Positions 8,790 to 18,834 of a stretch of DNA of 64,000 bases are shown here, one piece after another (position 1 is the stretch's first letter; each line of letters opens with the position of its first letter). The position numbers and the translations under genes are program-made. The notes beneath the pieces were generated by a model, which was not told where the DNA came from, did not search any database, and saw nothing but the letters and a program-made list of their open reading frames with translations. The stretch spans positions 372,001 to 436,000 of the forward strand of contig NZ_CP018811.1 in the NCBI RefSeq assembly GCF_001922345.1, given 5' to 3'. This stretch comes from Paraburkholderia sp. SOS3. GTDB lineage: Bacteria > Pseudomonadota > Gammaproteobacteria > Burkholderiales > Burkholderiaceae.

Positions 8790-11700
8790 CTATGACCTCA
8801 CCAACTGAGCGACTCGTTGAGGATGTCGCTACGGCCTATTTCGGGGTGCTTGGGTATACGACAACAAGCGGCGCAGACGTCGATAACGCCGGCGAGCGCG
8901 GCGATTCGTCGCAATGTATTCTCCAAGGGCGGCTCAGCGCCGCACTCCATCGACTGAATCCGATGCTCCCACACGATACGTGTGAGCAGGTCATTCGGGC
9001 AGTGTTTCGTCACCCGCACTCGACACTCATACAGAACAATCGTTGGTTCCACTCGCTACTTACCGATGGTGTAGAGGTGGAGTACCGCGACAGTACAAGT
9101 GGCGAAACCCGCGGTAGGCGTGCGCGTCTGCTGGATTTGGAGGACCCCCGCAAGAATGATTTGCTGGTGGTGCGTCAACTTACGGTGGTCGCATCGTCGG
9201 GAAAGGTCATCCGTCCGGATCTAACCGTGTATCTGAATGGTCTGCCCGTCGCAGTGATCGAACTTAAGGATCCGACTGATCCCAGTGCAGATTTGAACGG
9301 CGCGATCGATCAGCTTAAGCGCTATATGCAAAGCGCTCCCGACTTGTTTGTGCCGAATCTGTTGGTGGTTGCTTCCGATGGCCTGCTCACCCGAGTGGGT
9401 TCGATTACTAGTGGTCCGAGCCGATTTATGCCTTGGCGCTCGGCTCAAGGCGGTCGCCCGACGCTAGAGGCTCTTATTCGAGGGCTGTTCGAACCTTCGC
9501 AGTTGTTGTATTACCTGCAGGGCTGCATAACTTTCGAAGAGGATGAACGCGGAGGGATCGCGAAGAAGATCGCTGGATATCATCAGTTCCGCGCCGTTCG
9601 CAAGGCGTGTGAGAGCGTGCAAGCAAACTTGAAGCCCCCCCTCGGGGTGGGTGATGGTCGCGGTGGCGTGGTTTGGCACACGCAAGGTTCGGGCAAATCA
9701 TTGACTATGTTGATGTTGGCTGGTTCCTTGATTCGCGAACCGGTGATGGCAAACCCGACTATCGTTGTGGTTACTGACCGGAACGATCTGGATGACCAGC
9801 TTTTCAGCACTTTCGCTGCGGGTCGAGCATTGCTGCGACAAACGCCGATCCAAGCGGAAAGCCGAAAGCATCTGAAGGCGTTGCTTGACCGTGCTTCAGG
9901 TGGCGTAGTGTTTACGACGGTTCAGAAGTTCACGGAAGCTCACGGCAAAATCTCCGATCGCTCGAATGTGGTGGTGATAGCCGATGAGGCGCACCGCAGT
10001 CAATATGGTTTCGTTGAAGGGGGGGCGCGGTGGATGCGCGAAGCCCTTCCAAACGCAACCTTTGTCGGCTTTACCGGAACTCCGTTGGAGCGCGACGACA
10101 AAAACACCATTCACGTCTTCGGTGAGTATGCGGACGTTTACGACATTCGTCAGGCAGTGGAAGACGGCGCGACGAAGCCGCTGTACTACGAGTCTCGCAT
10201 CATCAAATTAACGGTGGATGACGCCGGCGCAGCAACTGCGGAAGCCGAACTCGAGGAGGCCGCTAAAGCAGATGCCGCAGGAGAAGAAGTTGCTAATCAG
10301 ATCCGCATCCCACTGGAAGCGCTGGTAGGAGCGCCAGAACGACTTGAGCGGATTGCCGAATTCATCGTAGAGCACTGGGAAAAGCGCCGTGCTGCGATGG
10401 AAGGCAAGGCGATGATTGTGACAATGAGCCGGGATATCGCTGCGCGTTTGTATGAGGCGATAAAAGCTTTGAGGCCGGAGTGGCACGATTCCGACGACGA
10501 ACGTGGTGTGATGAAGGTTGTAGTGTCCGGCGAGAATGGCGAACCTGAGCCGCTGGGTAGCCATATTCGTAGTAAGGCCGCCCGCAAGCGGTTGGCGGAT
10601 AGGTTCAAAAATCCGGATGACGAGTTCCGACTGGTGATTGTTTGCGATATGTGGTTGACAGGGTTTGATTGCCCCCCTGCGCATACGATGTATCTGGATA
10701 AACCACTGGCCGGCCACAACCTGATGCAGGCGATCGCTCGCGTTAACCGTGTGTATGGCGACAAGCCCGGCGGCCTGATCGTCGACATGCTTGGTCTTGC
10801 AGACCAGTTGGCTGACGCGCTAGCAATTTACACTCAAGCTGGTGGTACCGGCGAGGCGGTTCAGCAGGTGCAGGAAGAGGCTGTGCCAGCTATGTTGGCC
10901 GCGTTCGAGAAGTTGCGCGACTTTTTCCACGGCTGCGATTACGGCACCGCGCTGAATGCTGATCCGCACACAGCGTTGCAAGTGTACCTAGCAGCCGTGG
11001 ACCATGTTTTTGCGCAATCAGATGGTTGGCAGCGTCTGCGTGTCCTGGTGAAGGAGTTGTCGAAAGCTTTTGCATTGGCCGTACCGCGTGCCGAAACAGA
11101 AGCGATAGCCCAACATCTGGCATTTTTCCAGCATGTTGCAGCGATCATTCGAAAGCGGTTGGCGGATGAGTCGAGTAGTTCGGGACGAGTGCATCAGCGT
11201 GATGTGGATATGGCGGTCCGACAGGTTATCGGCGCTGCCGTCGACGCAGACCAGGTCATTGATTTATTCGCGGCCGCTGGTCTCGATGCCGCGCGCCTTG
11301 ACATTCTGAGCGATGAATTCCTGCAGCGGGTCGCAGCGCTGGAGCAAAAGAACTTAGCGTTGGAGACGCTGCGCAAGCTGTTGACTGATCAGATTCGAGT
11401 CACTGAGCGAACCAACATTGCCCAGAGCAAGAAATTTCGGGAGGCGCTTGAAGATGCCATGTTGAGATACACCAACAAGGCAATCACGACGGCCGAAATG
11501 ATTTCCCGCCTCTTAGACTTGGCAAAATTTATACGCGAAGCTCAGCGTCACGGTGAAGAGCTCGGTATGACCTCTGAGGAGGCAGCCTTCTACGACGCCT
11601 TGGCGGAGAACGGGTCGGCCAAAGAGGTTATGAAGAGCGACACGCTTAGGCTAATGGCTCGAGAACTGACCGAAATGGTAAAGAAGATGCCGAAGCTTGA

Positions 11701-11854
11701 TTGGACGCAACGCGAATCGGTGCGGGCTGGGCTGAGGAGAAGCGTGCGCCGGCTGCTCGCCAAGTATGGATATCCTCCTGACCTTTCGGAAGATGCGACG
11801 CAACTCGTCCTACGCCAGGCAGAGTCGTCTGCAGCCGAGGCTGACGAAGAATGA
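8786..11854 (+). CDS. hsdR: Type I restriction endonuclease subunit HsdR; stop codon provided by an IS3 end
   Basis: The 1,022-aa protein is the translocase/nuclease subunit. The N-terminal nuclease has RPDLTVYLNGLPVAVIELKD (the D...ExK of the PD-(D/E)XK fold). The SF2 motor follows with WHTQGSGKSLTM (Walker A), ADEAHRSQYG (DEAH), GFTGTPL, and CDMWLTGFDCPPAH with QAIARVNR (motifs V-VI). The C-terminal helical domain ends KYGYPPDLSEDATQLVLRQA, the usual family ending. The TGA stop at 11852-11854 is also the first three bases of the IS3 terminal repeat, so the last residues (SSAAEADEE) may have been changed by the insertion. The loss can only be a few residues, so activity is probably kept. Confidence 0.94.
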   Translation: MTMTSPTERLVEDVATAYFGVLGYTTTSGADVDNAGERGDSSQCILQGRLSAALHRLNPMLPHDTCEQVIRAVFRHPHSTLIQNNRWFHSLLTDGVEVEYRDSTSGETRGRRARLLDLEDPRKNDLLVVRQLTVVASSGKVIRPDLTVYLNGLPVAVIELKDPTDPSADLNGAIDQLKRYMQSAPDLFVPNLLVVASDGLLTRVGSITSGPSRFMPWRSAQGGRPTLEALIRGLFEPSQLLYYLQGCITFEEDERGGIAKKIAGYHQFRAVRKACESVQANLKPPLGVGDGRGGVVWHTQGSGKSLTMLMLAGSLIREPVMANPTIVVVTDRNDLDDQLFSTFAAGRALLRQTPIQAESRKHLKALLDRASGGVVFTTVQKFTEAHGKISDRSNVVVIADEAHRSQYGFVEGGARWMREALPNATFVGFTGTPLERDDKNTIHVFGEYADVYDIRQAVEDGATKPLYYESRIIKLTVDDAGAATAEAELEEAAKADAAGEEVANQIRIPLEALVGAPERLERIAEFIVEHWEKRRAAMEGKAMIVTMSRDIAARLYEAIKALRPEWHDSDDERGVMKVVVSGENGEPEPLGSHIRSKAARKRLADRFKNPDDEFRLVIVCDMWLTGFDCPPAHTMYLDKPLAGHNLMQAIARVNRVYGDKPGGLIVDMLGLADQLADALAIYTQAGGTGEAVQQVQEEAVPAMLAAFEKLRDFFHGCDYGTALNADPHTALQVYLAAVDHVFAQSDGWQRLRVLVKELSKAFALAVPRAETEAIAQHLAFFQHVAAIIRKRLADESSSSGRVHQRDVDMAVRQVIGAAVDADQVIDLFAAAGLDAARLDILSDEFLQRVAALEQKNLALETLRKLLTDQIRVTERTNIAQSKKFREALEDAMLRYTNKAITTAEMISRLLDLAKFIREAQRHGEELGMTSEEAAFYDALAENGSAKEVMKSDTLRLMARELTEMVKKMPKLDWTQRESVRAGLRRSVRRLLAKYGYPPDLSEDATQLVLRQAESSAAEADEE

Positions 11855-11901
11855 ACCGCACCGGATTTTGTGAAGGCTCCAACTCTTGAGACAATGGAGC
11901 C

Positions 11902-12228
11902 ATGAACAAGAAGGCAACCAAATTTTCCCCAGAGGTTCGCGAGCGTGCAGTACGTTTAGTGCGCGAGCAGCGTAGCGAACATCCGTCGATGTGGGCAGCG
12001 GTCGAATCGATTGCGCCGATGATCGGGTGTACGCCGCAGACGCTGCACGAATGGATCAAGCGTGATCAGGTTGACCAGGGCGAGCGCGATGGCGTGACCA
12101 CTGACGAACGCGAACGGCTGAAGGCCCTGGAGCGCGAGGTCAAGGAACTGCGTCGCGCCAATGAGATTCTCAAGGTTGCGAGCGCGTTTTTCGCCCAGGC
12201 GGAGCTCGACCGCCGTTTCAAATCCTGA
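11902..12228 (+). CDS. IS3-family transposase OrfA
   Basis: The 108-aa protein has the IS3 OrfA layout: an N-terminal helix-turn-helix ([16 protein letters not shown] ... [16 protein letters not shown]) and a C-terminal leucine-zipper region ([20 protein letters not shown]). OrfB continues in the -1 frame, as expected for programmed frameshifting. OrfA itself is intact, but its partner is broken, so the element should be immobile on its own. Confidence 0.9.
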   Translation: MNKKATKFSPEVRERAVRLVREQRSEHPSMWAAVESIAPMIGCTPQTLHEWIKRDQVDQGERDGVTTDERERLKALEREVKELRRANEILKVASAFFAQAELDRRFKS

Positions 12229-12931
<703 letters not shown>

Positions 12932-12998
12932 TAATGACACCCTCGTAGCGACCGACGATATATGAGAAAAGGGTGTCCACCTAGATAGGTGGACACCC

Positions 12999-13538
12999 AT
13001 GACTGACAATCACTCAGAGTTAAGAGTAGTACGGCAGAACCGGGATGGACGTCGCCGATACGACGAGAACGCAAAGCGCGCGCTGGTCGAAGCCGCGTTG
13101 AGTTCCGGTACATCAGTGGCGCGACTCGCCCTGGAGCACGGGATCAATGCGAACCTGCTGCGCAAATGGATGACGAAGTACCTCATGCAGCGCGACAATG
13201 CTGCGCCATCGTCGCCTCAGTCGGGCCGCGTGGAGTCGGGATCATCAGCCACGATTGAGATGGCCGAGCCAGTTAAGGTAGAGGTCCCGCATGCGTCGAT
13301 GCAAAAGCCATCGGCAGAAAGAGCACGACATGCATTTGTTCCCGTTGTTACTACGGCACCGGCACCGCCGACTGTTCCTTGCGTACCCCGAGCATCCTCG
13401 CAGTCGATGACCGTCGCGTTACACGTGCGGTTGACCAACGGCGTCGAGTTCGACCTGGGGGAAGCGAACGTCGAAGAACTGACGGCAATCGTCCAGATGC
13501 TCGGGAGGCTGCCGTGTTCCGGTTCGACGAAGGGCTGA
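12999..13538 (+). CDS. tnpA: IS66-family accessory protein TnpA
   Basis: The 179-aa protein has a helix-turn-helix start (RRRYDENAKRALVEAALSSG ... ARLALEHGINANLLRKWMTK), typical of IS66 TnpA. A proline/serine-rich linker and a C-terminal part ending LGEANVEELTAIVQMLGRLP follow. Its end overlaps the tnpB start by 25 bases, as usual in IS66. It is needed for transposition together with TnpB and TnpC; its exact biochemical role in the family is unclear. Confidence 0.9.
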   Translation: MTDNHSELRVVRQNRDGRRRYDENAKRALVEAALSSGTSVARLALEHGINANLLRKWMTKYLMQRDNAAPSSPQSGRVESGSSATIEMAEPVKVEVPHASMQKPSAERARHAFVPVVTTAPAPPTVPCVPRASSQSMTVALHVRLTNGVEFDLGEANVEELTAIVQMLGRLPCSGSTKG

Positions 13539-13864
13539 AGGTCTACCTGCATCGTGATCCGGTCGACTTCCGCGTGGGCATCAATGGACTGTCGATCCTG
13601 GTTGAACAGGCGATGCGCCTGAACCCAATGACATCGGCTCTATTCGTGTTCGGCAACCGGCGTCGTGACCGTATCAAGATTCTCGGCTGGGGCGGGAATG
13701 GATTCTGGCTGCTCCTCAAGCGGCTCGAGGCCGACCGCTTCATATGGCCAGATGGAAGCGACACGGTCACACTCAGCGTCGAGCAACTCCACTGGTTACT
13801 CGACGGCATTGACCTTGCCGTTATCCAGAAGCATCCCCGACGTTATTACGAACGGATCAGCTGA
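13514..13864 (+). CDS. tnpB: IS66-family accessory protein TnpB
   Basis: The 116-aa frame from GTG 13514 begins FRFDEGLKVYLHRDPVDFRV, the standard IS66 Orf2 (TnpB) start, and contains LFVFGNRRRDRIKILGWGGN and GFWLLLKRLE. The frame is open upstream to 13379, but that part overlaps tnpA and is not conserved. The length is normal for the family, and the tnpA stop overlaps the start, which suggests coupling. Confidence 0.92.
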   Translation: MFRFDEGLKVYLHRDPVDFRVGINGLSILVEQAMRLNPMTSALFVFGNRRRDRIKILGWGGNGFWLLLKRLEADRFIWPDGSDTVTLSVEQLHWLLDGIDLAVIQKHPRRYYERIS

Positions 13865-13896
13865 ACGTGCGCCGCGGCAGTACGGTCTAACAGACC

Positions 13897-15501
13897 ATGC
13901 CAAACGATGTCACGCTGAGTGCCGAGGAGTATCAGGCGCTGCTCGCCGAGCGCGATGCGTTGCGTGGCGAACTGCGATTGGTCACAGCCGAGCGGGATCT
14001 GGCGGAGGAACGGCTACGCGCCTACAGGCATGAACTGTTCGGAGCATCAAGCGAAGCACGCGATGCTGACCAGCTCGGCCTGTTCAACGAAGCGGAGTCC
14101 CTGGCGTCAGGCGCAGCCGTGCAGGCCCGCGAGGACGAACCCTCCACACGGGTCGCAGGGCATAGCCGTAGTAAGCGCGGTCGCAAACCGCTTGATGCAG
14201 GCCTGTCTCGCGAAGTTGTTCGGCACGAGCTGCCACAATCGGAGCGGTTCTGCGCACACGACGGTCATGCGCTCATCGAGATCGGCATCGAGACAAGTGA
14301 GCAGCTCGACGTGGTTCCCGAGCAGGTACGCGTCATTCAGCATCAGCGCGTCAAATACGCATGCCCCTGCTGCGATCTGGGTATCAAGGTCACGCCAGCG
14401 CCGGCACGGATCATCCCGCGCGGGCTACTCACGGAATCGGCACTGGCGTGGATCATCACCGGCAAGTATCAGTACGGCATGCCACTGTACCGGCAGGCGA
14501 CGCTGTTACGTCGCTTTGGTGGCGACATCTCGTCGAATACGCTGGCTGCCAGCGTGGTGCGCGTAGGGCAAGCTGTGCAGCCGGTCATCAACCTGATGCG
14601 TGACGTGCTGCTCGAATCTGAGCTCATCCATGGAGATGAGACGACCTTCCAGGTGCTGAAGGAACCGGGACGACGACCACAGGCGAAGAGTTATTTGTGG
14701 GCGCAGGTCAACGGCTCGGGACCGCCCGTGCGGATGTTCTCGTACTCTCCGGGACGAGGTGCACAGCACGCGCAGCGGCTCTATGCTGGCGTGAAGCCCG
14801 GCACCGTGCTGATGACCGATGGTTACGAGCTGTACAACGGCATCGCGCACGATCACCAGCTTGTGCATCTCGGATGCTGGGCGCATGTGCGTCGCGGCTT
14901 CATCAAGGCAGAAGAGAACGTGCCGAAGGCGGCTCGCACACGAGACCTGCTGGCTACGCGGTTCATCGTGCTGATCGGCAAGCTGTTCGCCGCCGAGGCG
15001 CGCAGCACAAAGTGGAAGCCTGAACGTCGGCAGCGGCTACGTGCTCGATATAGCGCCCGCGTGCTTGCCATCATCGAACGCATGATGATTGAGCATCTGC
15101 TGACCGTCATGCCGTCGAGTCTGCTCGGCAGAGCTCTGCAATACATGAGTGGGCAGTGGCCCAAGCTGGTCCGTTACATCGACGATGGAAGCTGGCCGAT
15201 CTCAAACAACCTGTGTGAGAACGCGATCAGGCCATTCGTCATTGGCCGCAAGGGCTGGTTGTTCTCGGACACCGTCGCCGGCGCGCAGGCCAGTGCAAAT
15301 CTCTACTCGCTCGTCGAGACCTGCAAGGCGAACGGCATCGATGCGTACCGTTATCTCGCCTGGCTGTTCATGAAACTGCCGCTCGCTGAAACGGCCGACG
15401 ACTACGCCGCGCTCTTGCCCTGGAGCGAGCCTGTCCATCGACGGTCGCAAACTCTCGCTGCCGGGGAGTCATCTCAATCGACTGTGTCGTTGCTGCCATA
15501 G
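13897..15501 (+). CDS. tnpC: IS66-family DDE transposase TnpC
   Basis: The 534-aa protein is the catalytic transposase. It has an N-terminal leucine-zipper segment (LLAERDALRGELRLVTAERD), a Cys-rich zinc-binding segment (VKYACPCCD) and the IS66 catalytic domain. Marks include LIHGDETTFQVL (first Asp), LMTDGYELYN (second Asp), LGCWAHVRRGF and the signature SNNLCENAIRPFVIGRKGW with the catalytic Glu. The length is normal and I see no frameshift. Its last 33 bases overlap the convergent passenger gene. Confidence 0.95.
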   Translation: MPNDVTLSAEEYQALLAERDALRGELRLVTAERDLAEERLRAYRHELFGASSEARDADQLGLFNEAESLASGAAVQAREDEPSTRVAGHSRSKRGRKPLDAGLSREVVRHELPQSERFCAHDGHALIEIGIETSEQLDVVPEQVRVIQHQRVKYACPCCDLGIKVTPAPARIIPRGLLTESALAWIITGKYQYGMPLYRQATLLRRFGGDISSNTLAASVVRVGQAVQPVINLMRDVLLESELIHGDETTFQVLKEPGRRPQAKSYLWAQVNGSGPPVRMFSYSPGRGAQHAQRLYAGVKPGTVLMTDGYELYNGIAHDHQLVHLGCWAHVRRGFIKAEENVPKAARTRDLLATRFIVLIGKLFAAEARSTKWKPERRQRLRARYSARVLAIIERMMIEHLLTVMPSSLLGRALQYMSGQWPKLVRYIDDGSWPISNNLCENAIRPFVIGRKGWLFSDTVAGAQASANLYSLVETCKANGIDAYRYLAWLFMKLPLAETADDYAALLPWSEPVHRRSQTLAAGESSQSTVSLLP

Positions 15502-15933
15502 ACGCAGCAGTTCTCCCTGCTGGCCAGGTTGCGTTTCGAACTGCGCAACACCTTCGGGAATGGAGAACCACGACTGCTTGCTCCGTACGTAGAGGTGTGC
15601 GACGGGCTCAAACTCGCTCTGATTGAGCAGGACGCCGGGTCTCAGGACGGCTATGTCGGGCTTATCTGCAGGCTCTGCCCACAATCGGGTATCACATCGC
15701 TCGCATAGCTTGCTGCGCCGTTGCTTTCCATTGCCCAGATCGAAGACCCGAAGGGCTGGCACACCGTCAATGACTTTGATGTCAGATCGACGAACCCACA
15801 TTACAGGCAATGCTGCGCCGCCCGTTCTGCGCTGACAGTCTGTGCAATGACAGACATAAAACGTTAACGGATCGGCGAGAAGCTCGAATCTGATCTGTCC
15901 ACACAGACAGGTACCGAGATAGGGTGCCGGCAT
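15469..15933 (-). CDS. GFA/CENP-V family zinc protein, passenger gene of the IS66 element
   Basis: The 154-aa protein has the conserved cysteine pattern of the glutathione-dependent formaldehyde-activating (GFA) fold: CLCGQIRF near residues 9-16, CHCTDCQRRTGG near 28-39 and CERCDTRLW near 77-85. It lies inside the IS66 ends, between tnpC and the right terminus, in the opposite orientation, so it moves with the element. Many GFA-family proteins have no tested function; formaldehyde activation should not be assumed. The ATG at 15933 starts the fold directly. Confidence 0.85.
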   Translation of the reverse strand: MPAPYLGTCLCGQIRFELLADPLTFYVCHCTDCQRRTGGAALPVMWVRRSDIKVIDGVPALRVFDLGNGKQRRSKLCERCDTRLWAEPADKPDIAVLRPGVLLNQSEFEPVAHLYVRSKQSWFSIPEGVAQFETQPGQQGELLRLWQQRHSRLR

Positions 15934-16079
15934 CGTGACTTGCTCCCATGACTGACTTGCCAGAACGCTTTGACCTGCTACCGGTCTGCCGCATTCTGAA
16001 GGTCATCGGCGACACACGCAACCACCCTACCAGCGCATTGGGCGTTCCGATCGAGAGGCGTCGTTAAATGACCGGATAC

Positions 16080-16295
16080 GCTGAAACGATCAACGGCCTG
16101 TACAAGACGGAACTGATTCATCGGCGCGCCCCATGGAAGACGAGGGAATCTGTCGAACTGGCAACTCTCGAATGGGTCGCCTGGTACAACCATTGTCGGC
16201 TCATGGAACCGCTCGGCTATATCCCGCCCGCCGAGGCTGAGGCAAACTACTACAGGCAACTCAGAAATGCCGCTGACGTGCCTGCATTAACTTAA
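16080..16295 (+). pseudogene. IS3 OrfB, 3' part, separated by the IS66 insertion
   Basis: Reading from the repeated target GCTGAAAC gives ETINGLYKTELIHRR, WKTRESVELATLEWVAWYNH and PLGYIPPAEAEANYY, the standard C-terminus of IS3 OrfB. It continues the frame cut at 12918. The right terminal repeat of the IS3 follows at about 16308-16329. Confidence 0.88.
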
Positions 16296-16459
16296 CCCAA
16301 CCGGCCTCCACGATTCCCGGTGCGGTTCAAACAGCTTGACGGCATCTGCTTTCCGGACGACATCGGGCTTCCCGTGACTTGGTGCGTGTGCCGACGATAT
16401 CGTGCGCCTCTGCCGCTGCGACCCCCGAAGGTCAACGAGATTCGGGGGATCGGGTGAAA

Positions 16460-18355
16460 TTACGCGGAAATTATATCTTTTACTATATCCCGGTATTTGG
16501 GTTGCCCCCCAATGCCACCTTTCATTGCGATCTTGTATTGGGAAACCAAGTTTAGCAGCAGCGGTGTGGACTGGTTACTTTTACCAAGTTGATCCCACTT
16601 TAGGAAACTATTTAGATCGCTGCCTTTTTCGAGGAAGGTGGGTTCTTTGAAAATTGAGTATTCATGGCCGGGCGTCAAATAGTCGTCAGCTATCGAAACG
16701 GAAAAATCAAGAAGTGCCTCCAGGGCGGTGCTGTCGCTGTGCATAAAAAGTTTGGTAAATCCAGACGTAATATTCTTGTTTGTGATTTGAATGTCGGCCG
16801 CGATCAAGCAGTCTTTCAATAGTTCCGTTGCCAGCATATAGAATAAATGCCTAGTCTGCCCACGCTGTTGAACTTCTGCTCCTCTGCCAAATTTAAAGCG
16901 ATTTCCCGCCTTGTAAAGACGGTAAGCCGCATATAGATCATCTAATCCGAAATCATCTTGATTTACAATTCGGTGGAATAGGGTGCCACCCGGCGCAAAA
17001 GGCGGGTTTTTCCCATAAGAAATTCCAGCTTCACCAAGCCAAGCTGCGCCGTAGACTTTTAGCAAATCGAAAGCGTTCACGTACTCCGAGAATGACTTGG
17101 TGGACGGATTTTGCTTTTGGTAGGCCTTCTGGGAATCCCATCCTCCACGCTGTATTTCTAGGAAAACATTATATTTGGTCGCCATATTTTTCGACCATTT
17201 TTGAAAATCACTTTCAAGGGCAAGAAAGTCTTTTTCACTTACTGCATTTTGACTATTAGTATACCTTGTGGTTTCGGTAAGTAACTCCTCACCCGTTGTG
17301 CCGACCTTTACGATCTTGACTACTACAATGCCCTTACCAAGATTTTTCTTCCACTTTTCTAATTCATCGTCCAATCCAGTTCCACCCGCTTCGAGCTTCT
17401 TGTAAAGCACCTCCCATATGGTTCGCGTGGTCTGGCAACCATTGACTACGAATGGTTCAGTTAGCTCGTATTCAATGTTGTTCGGAAGTTTCTGGAATTC
17501 CTCAACTACGATTGTTATGCCATTATTGTAAAGGCCAAAACGCTCAGGTTTTTTAAGTATGGTTTCTTCAATACCTTTGTTGACTTTTCTTCTGTTTCCA
17601 AGGAATCTTCTTACATTTTTTTCGTATAACAGATCAAGATCGCCACTCGCGGATTTATAAGACTTCAGAAAATCGAATAATTGCATTAGTCCGACGGAAC
17701 CGACAAGCATTTCCTCCCCGGATGGGACGAGGTGCGCTGTTATTCGTGCTTGGGTTTTCTTGACGTGACTCAATTCGTCTAGCGTTCTGTGATAGATCGT
17801 TTCGAGGCTGATGGCTTCAGTTTCAAAACTTGCGCCGAGTCGATTCTTCCCCATTGCTCGAATGTCTTCCACGGCTTGCCGCTCGCTTTCAGATAACGGG
17901 CGCTGCGTGGCGAATACCAATACCAACTTATCCTTACTTGAACACTGTTTTCGGAAGGTTTGAAGTCTTTCGACTAGTCCCGCCGACAATGAGGAAAGGT
18001 TATTTCGCTTCCCGTCGAGAGTGTCAATAAGCTTCTGCGCTTCATTTAATAAAGTGCTAGTTCCAGAAAATGCAGAACCGTATTTGCTTTGAACGAGATA
18101 CCAAACATCCCCGTTGTCGGCAGAATCGTCAGAATCGTCGCTGCGTTGCAAACAAGCGATATCGATTCCGCCGTCGCCAGCGCCGTCGCAATAGCAGATG
18201 TCGTCGGGCGAATCGCTATCCTCCGCAATTTCTAGCCATTGCGTCACGAGCTTGCGGGAAAATCGATTGCCAAGCTCGACGGTACTTGGTGCGCCCGCCC
18301 GAATCTCAGTAAGCCATTCCTTTTCAAAGGCATCAAACGTCAACTCTTCACTCAT
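16460..18355 (-). CDS. AIPR-family abortive infection protein with PD-(D/E)XK-like N-terminus
   Basis: The 631-aa protein matches the AIPR phage-resistance family: LGNRRKVNKGIEETIL, FGLYNNGITIVVEEF and PFVVNGCQTTRTIWEVL lie in the middle, and the C-terminus is helical. The N-terminus looks like a restriction-endonuclease fold: GAGDGGIDIACL (Asp65) then WYLVQSKYG (Gln89-x-Lys91), a D...QxK variant of PD-(D/E)XK. The DNA is clearly AT-richer than the core, which fits recent transfer. A 111-aa gene lies just upstream on the same strand. Its likely job is phage defence by nucleic-acid cleavage; this is inferred from the family and the neighbours. Confidence 0.85.
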   Translation of the reverse strand: MSEELTFDAFEKEWLTEIRAGAPSTVELGNRFSRKLVTQWLEIAEDSDSPDDICYCDGAGDGGIDIACLQRSDDSDDSADNGDVWYLVQSKYGSAFSGTSTLLNEAQKLIDTLDGKRNNLSSLSAGLVERLQTFRKQCSSKDKLVLVFATQRPLSESERQAVEDIRAMGKNRLGASFETEAISLETIYHRTLDELSHVKKTQARITAHLVPSGEEMLVGSVGLMQLFDFLKSYKSASGDLDLLYEKNVRRFLGNRRKVNKGIEETILKKPERFGLYNNGITIVVEEFQKLPNNIEYELTEPFVVNGCQTTRTIWEVLYKKLEAGGTGLDDELEKWKKNLGKGIVVVKIVKVGTTGEELLTETTRYTNSQNAVSEKDFLALESDFQKWSKNMATKYNVFLEIQRGGWDSQKAYQKQNPSTKSFSEYVNAFDLLKVYGAAWLGEAGISYGKNPPFAPGGTLFHRIVNQDDFGLDDLYAAYRLYKAGNRFKFGRGAEVQQRGQTRHLFYMLATELLKDCLIAADIQITNKNITSGFTKLFMHSDSTALEALLDFSVSIADDYLTPGHEYSIFKEPTFLEKGSDLNSFLKWDQLGKSNQSTPLLLNLVSQYKIAMKGGIGGQPKYRDIVKDIISA

Positions 18356-18444
18356 TGTTGATTCTCTTTTTGGGTTGATAGCAACTCGGGAGGCGCCGCT
18401 ATAACGCTGACCGTCCGAGAAGTTCGCGGAATCCCTCTGTCAGC

Positions 18445-18780
18445 TCAGGCTTGATCGTCCGCTGGCAGTGGGCACTGGACGTCAATCAATCGTTTCCTTG
18501 CAACCGCAAGCTGTTCTGCTGTAAACAGATCACGCCACGGCTTTTGAAGGACAAGATATTCGACGCTGAGGCAAAGGTTTTCCAGGCCCCTGAGGAACAG
18601 TTGTGTGAAGCCCTCGGATGGATTGCGGGTTGCCAGCAGCCGGTTGGCGGCTTCCTTGCCGCCATGCTCGTTCACCATGCGCAGGAAAAGGTTCGCGCGA
18701 TACGGTGGGTTCAATCTAAGCGCCGCATCGTAGATGCCTCGCATTGCGCGGTCGAATTGTTCGAGGGTCGCGTCGGTCAT
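18445..18780 (-). CDS. Small conserved hypothetical protein next to the AIPR gene
   Basis: The 111-aa acidic, largely helical protein begins MTDATLEQFDRAMRGIYDAA and contains GLENLCLSVEYLVLQKPWRD and LFTAEQLAVARKRL. A good ribosome site (GGGGAG) precedes the ATG. It has no signal peptide, membrane segment or catalytic motif that I can recognise. It is 89 bases upstream of the AIPR gene on the same strand and may be its partner or simply share the transcript. I do not know the function. Confidence 0.7.
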   Translation of the reverse strand: MTDATLEQFDRAMRGIYDAALRLNPPYRANLFLRMVNEHGGKEAANRLLATRNPSEGFTQLFLRGLENLCLSVEYLVLQKPWRDLFTAEQLAVARKRLIDVQCPLPADDQA

Positions 18781-18834
18781 GGTCTCCCCTATATGTTGGT
18801 GCGCACAATCTTATCGCGACGGCAGTTGCTGTGA

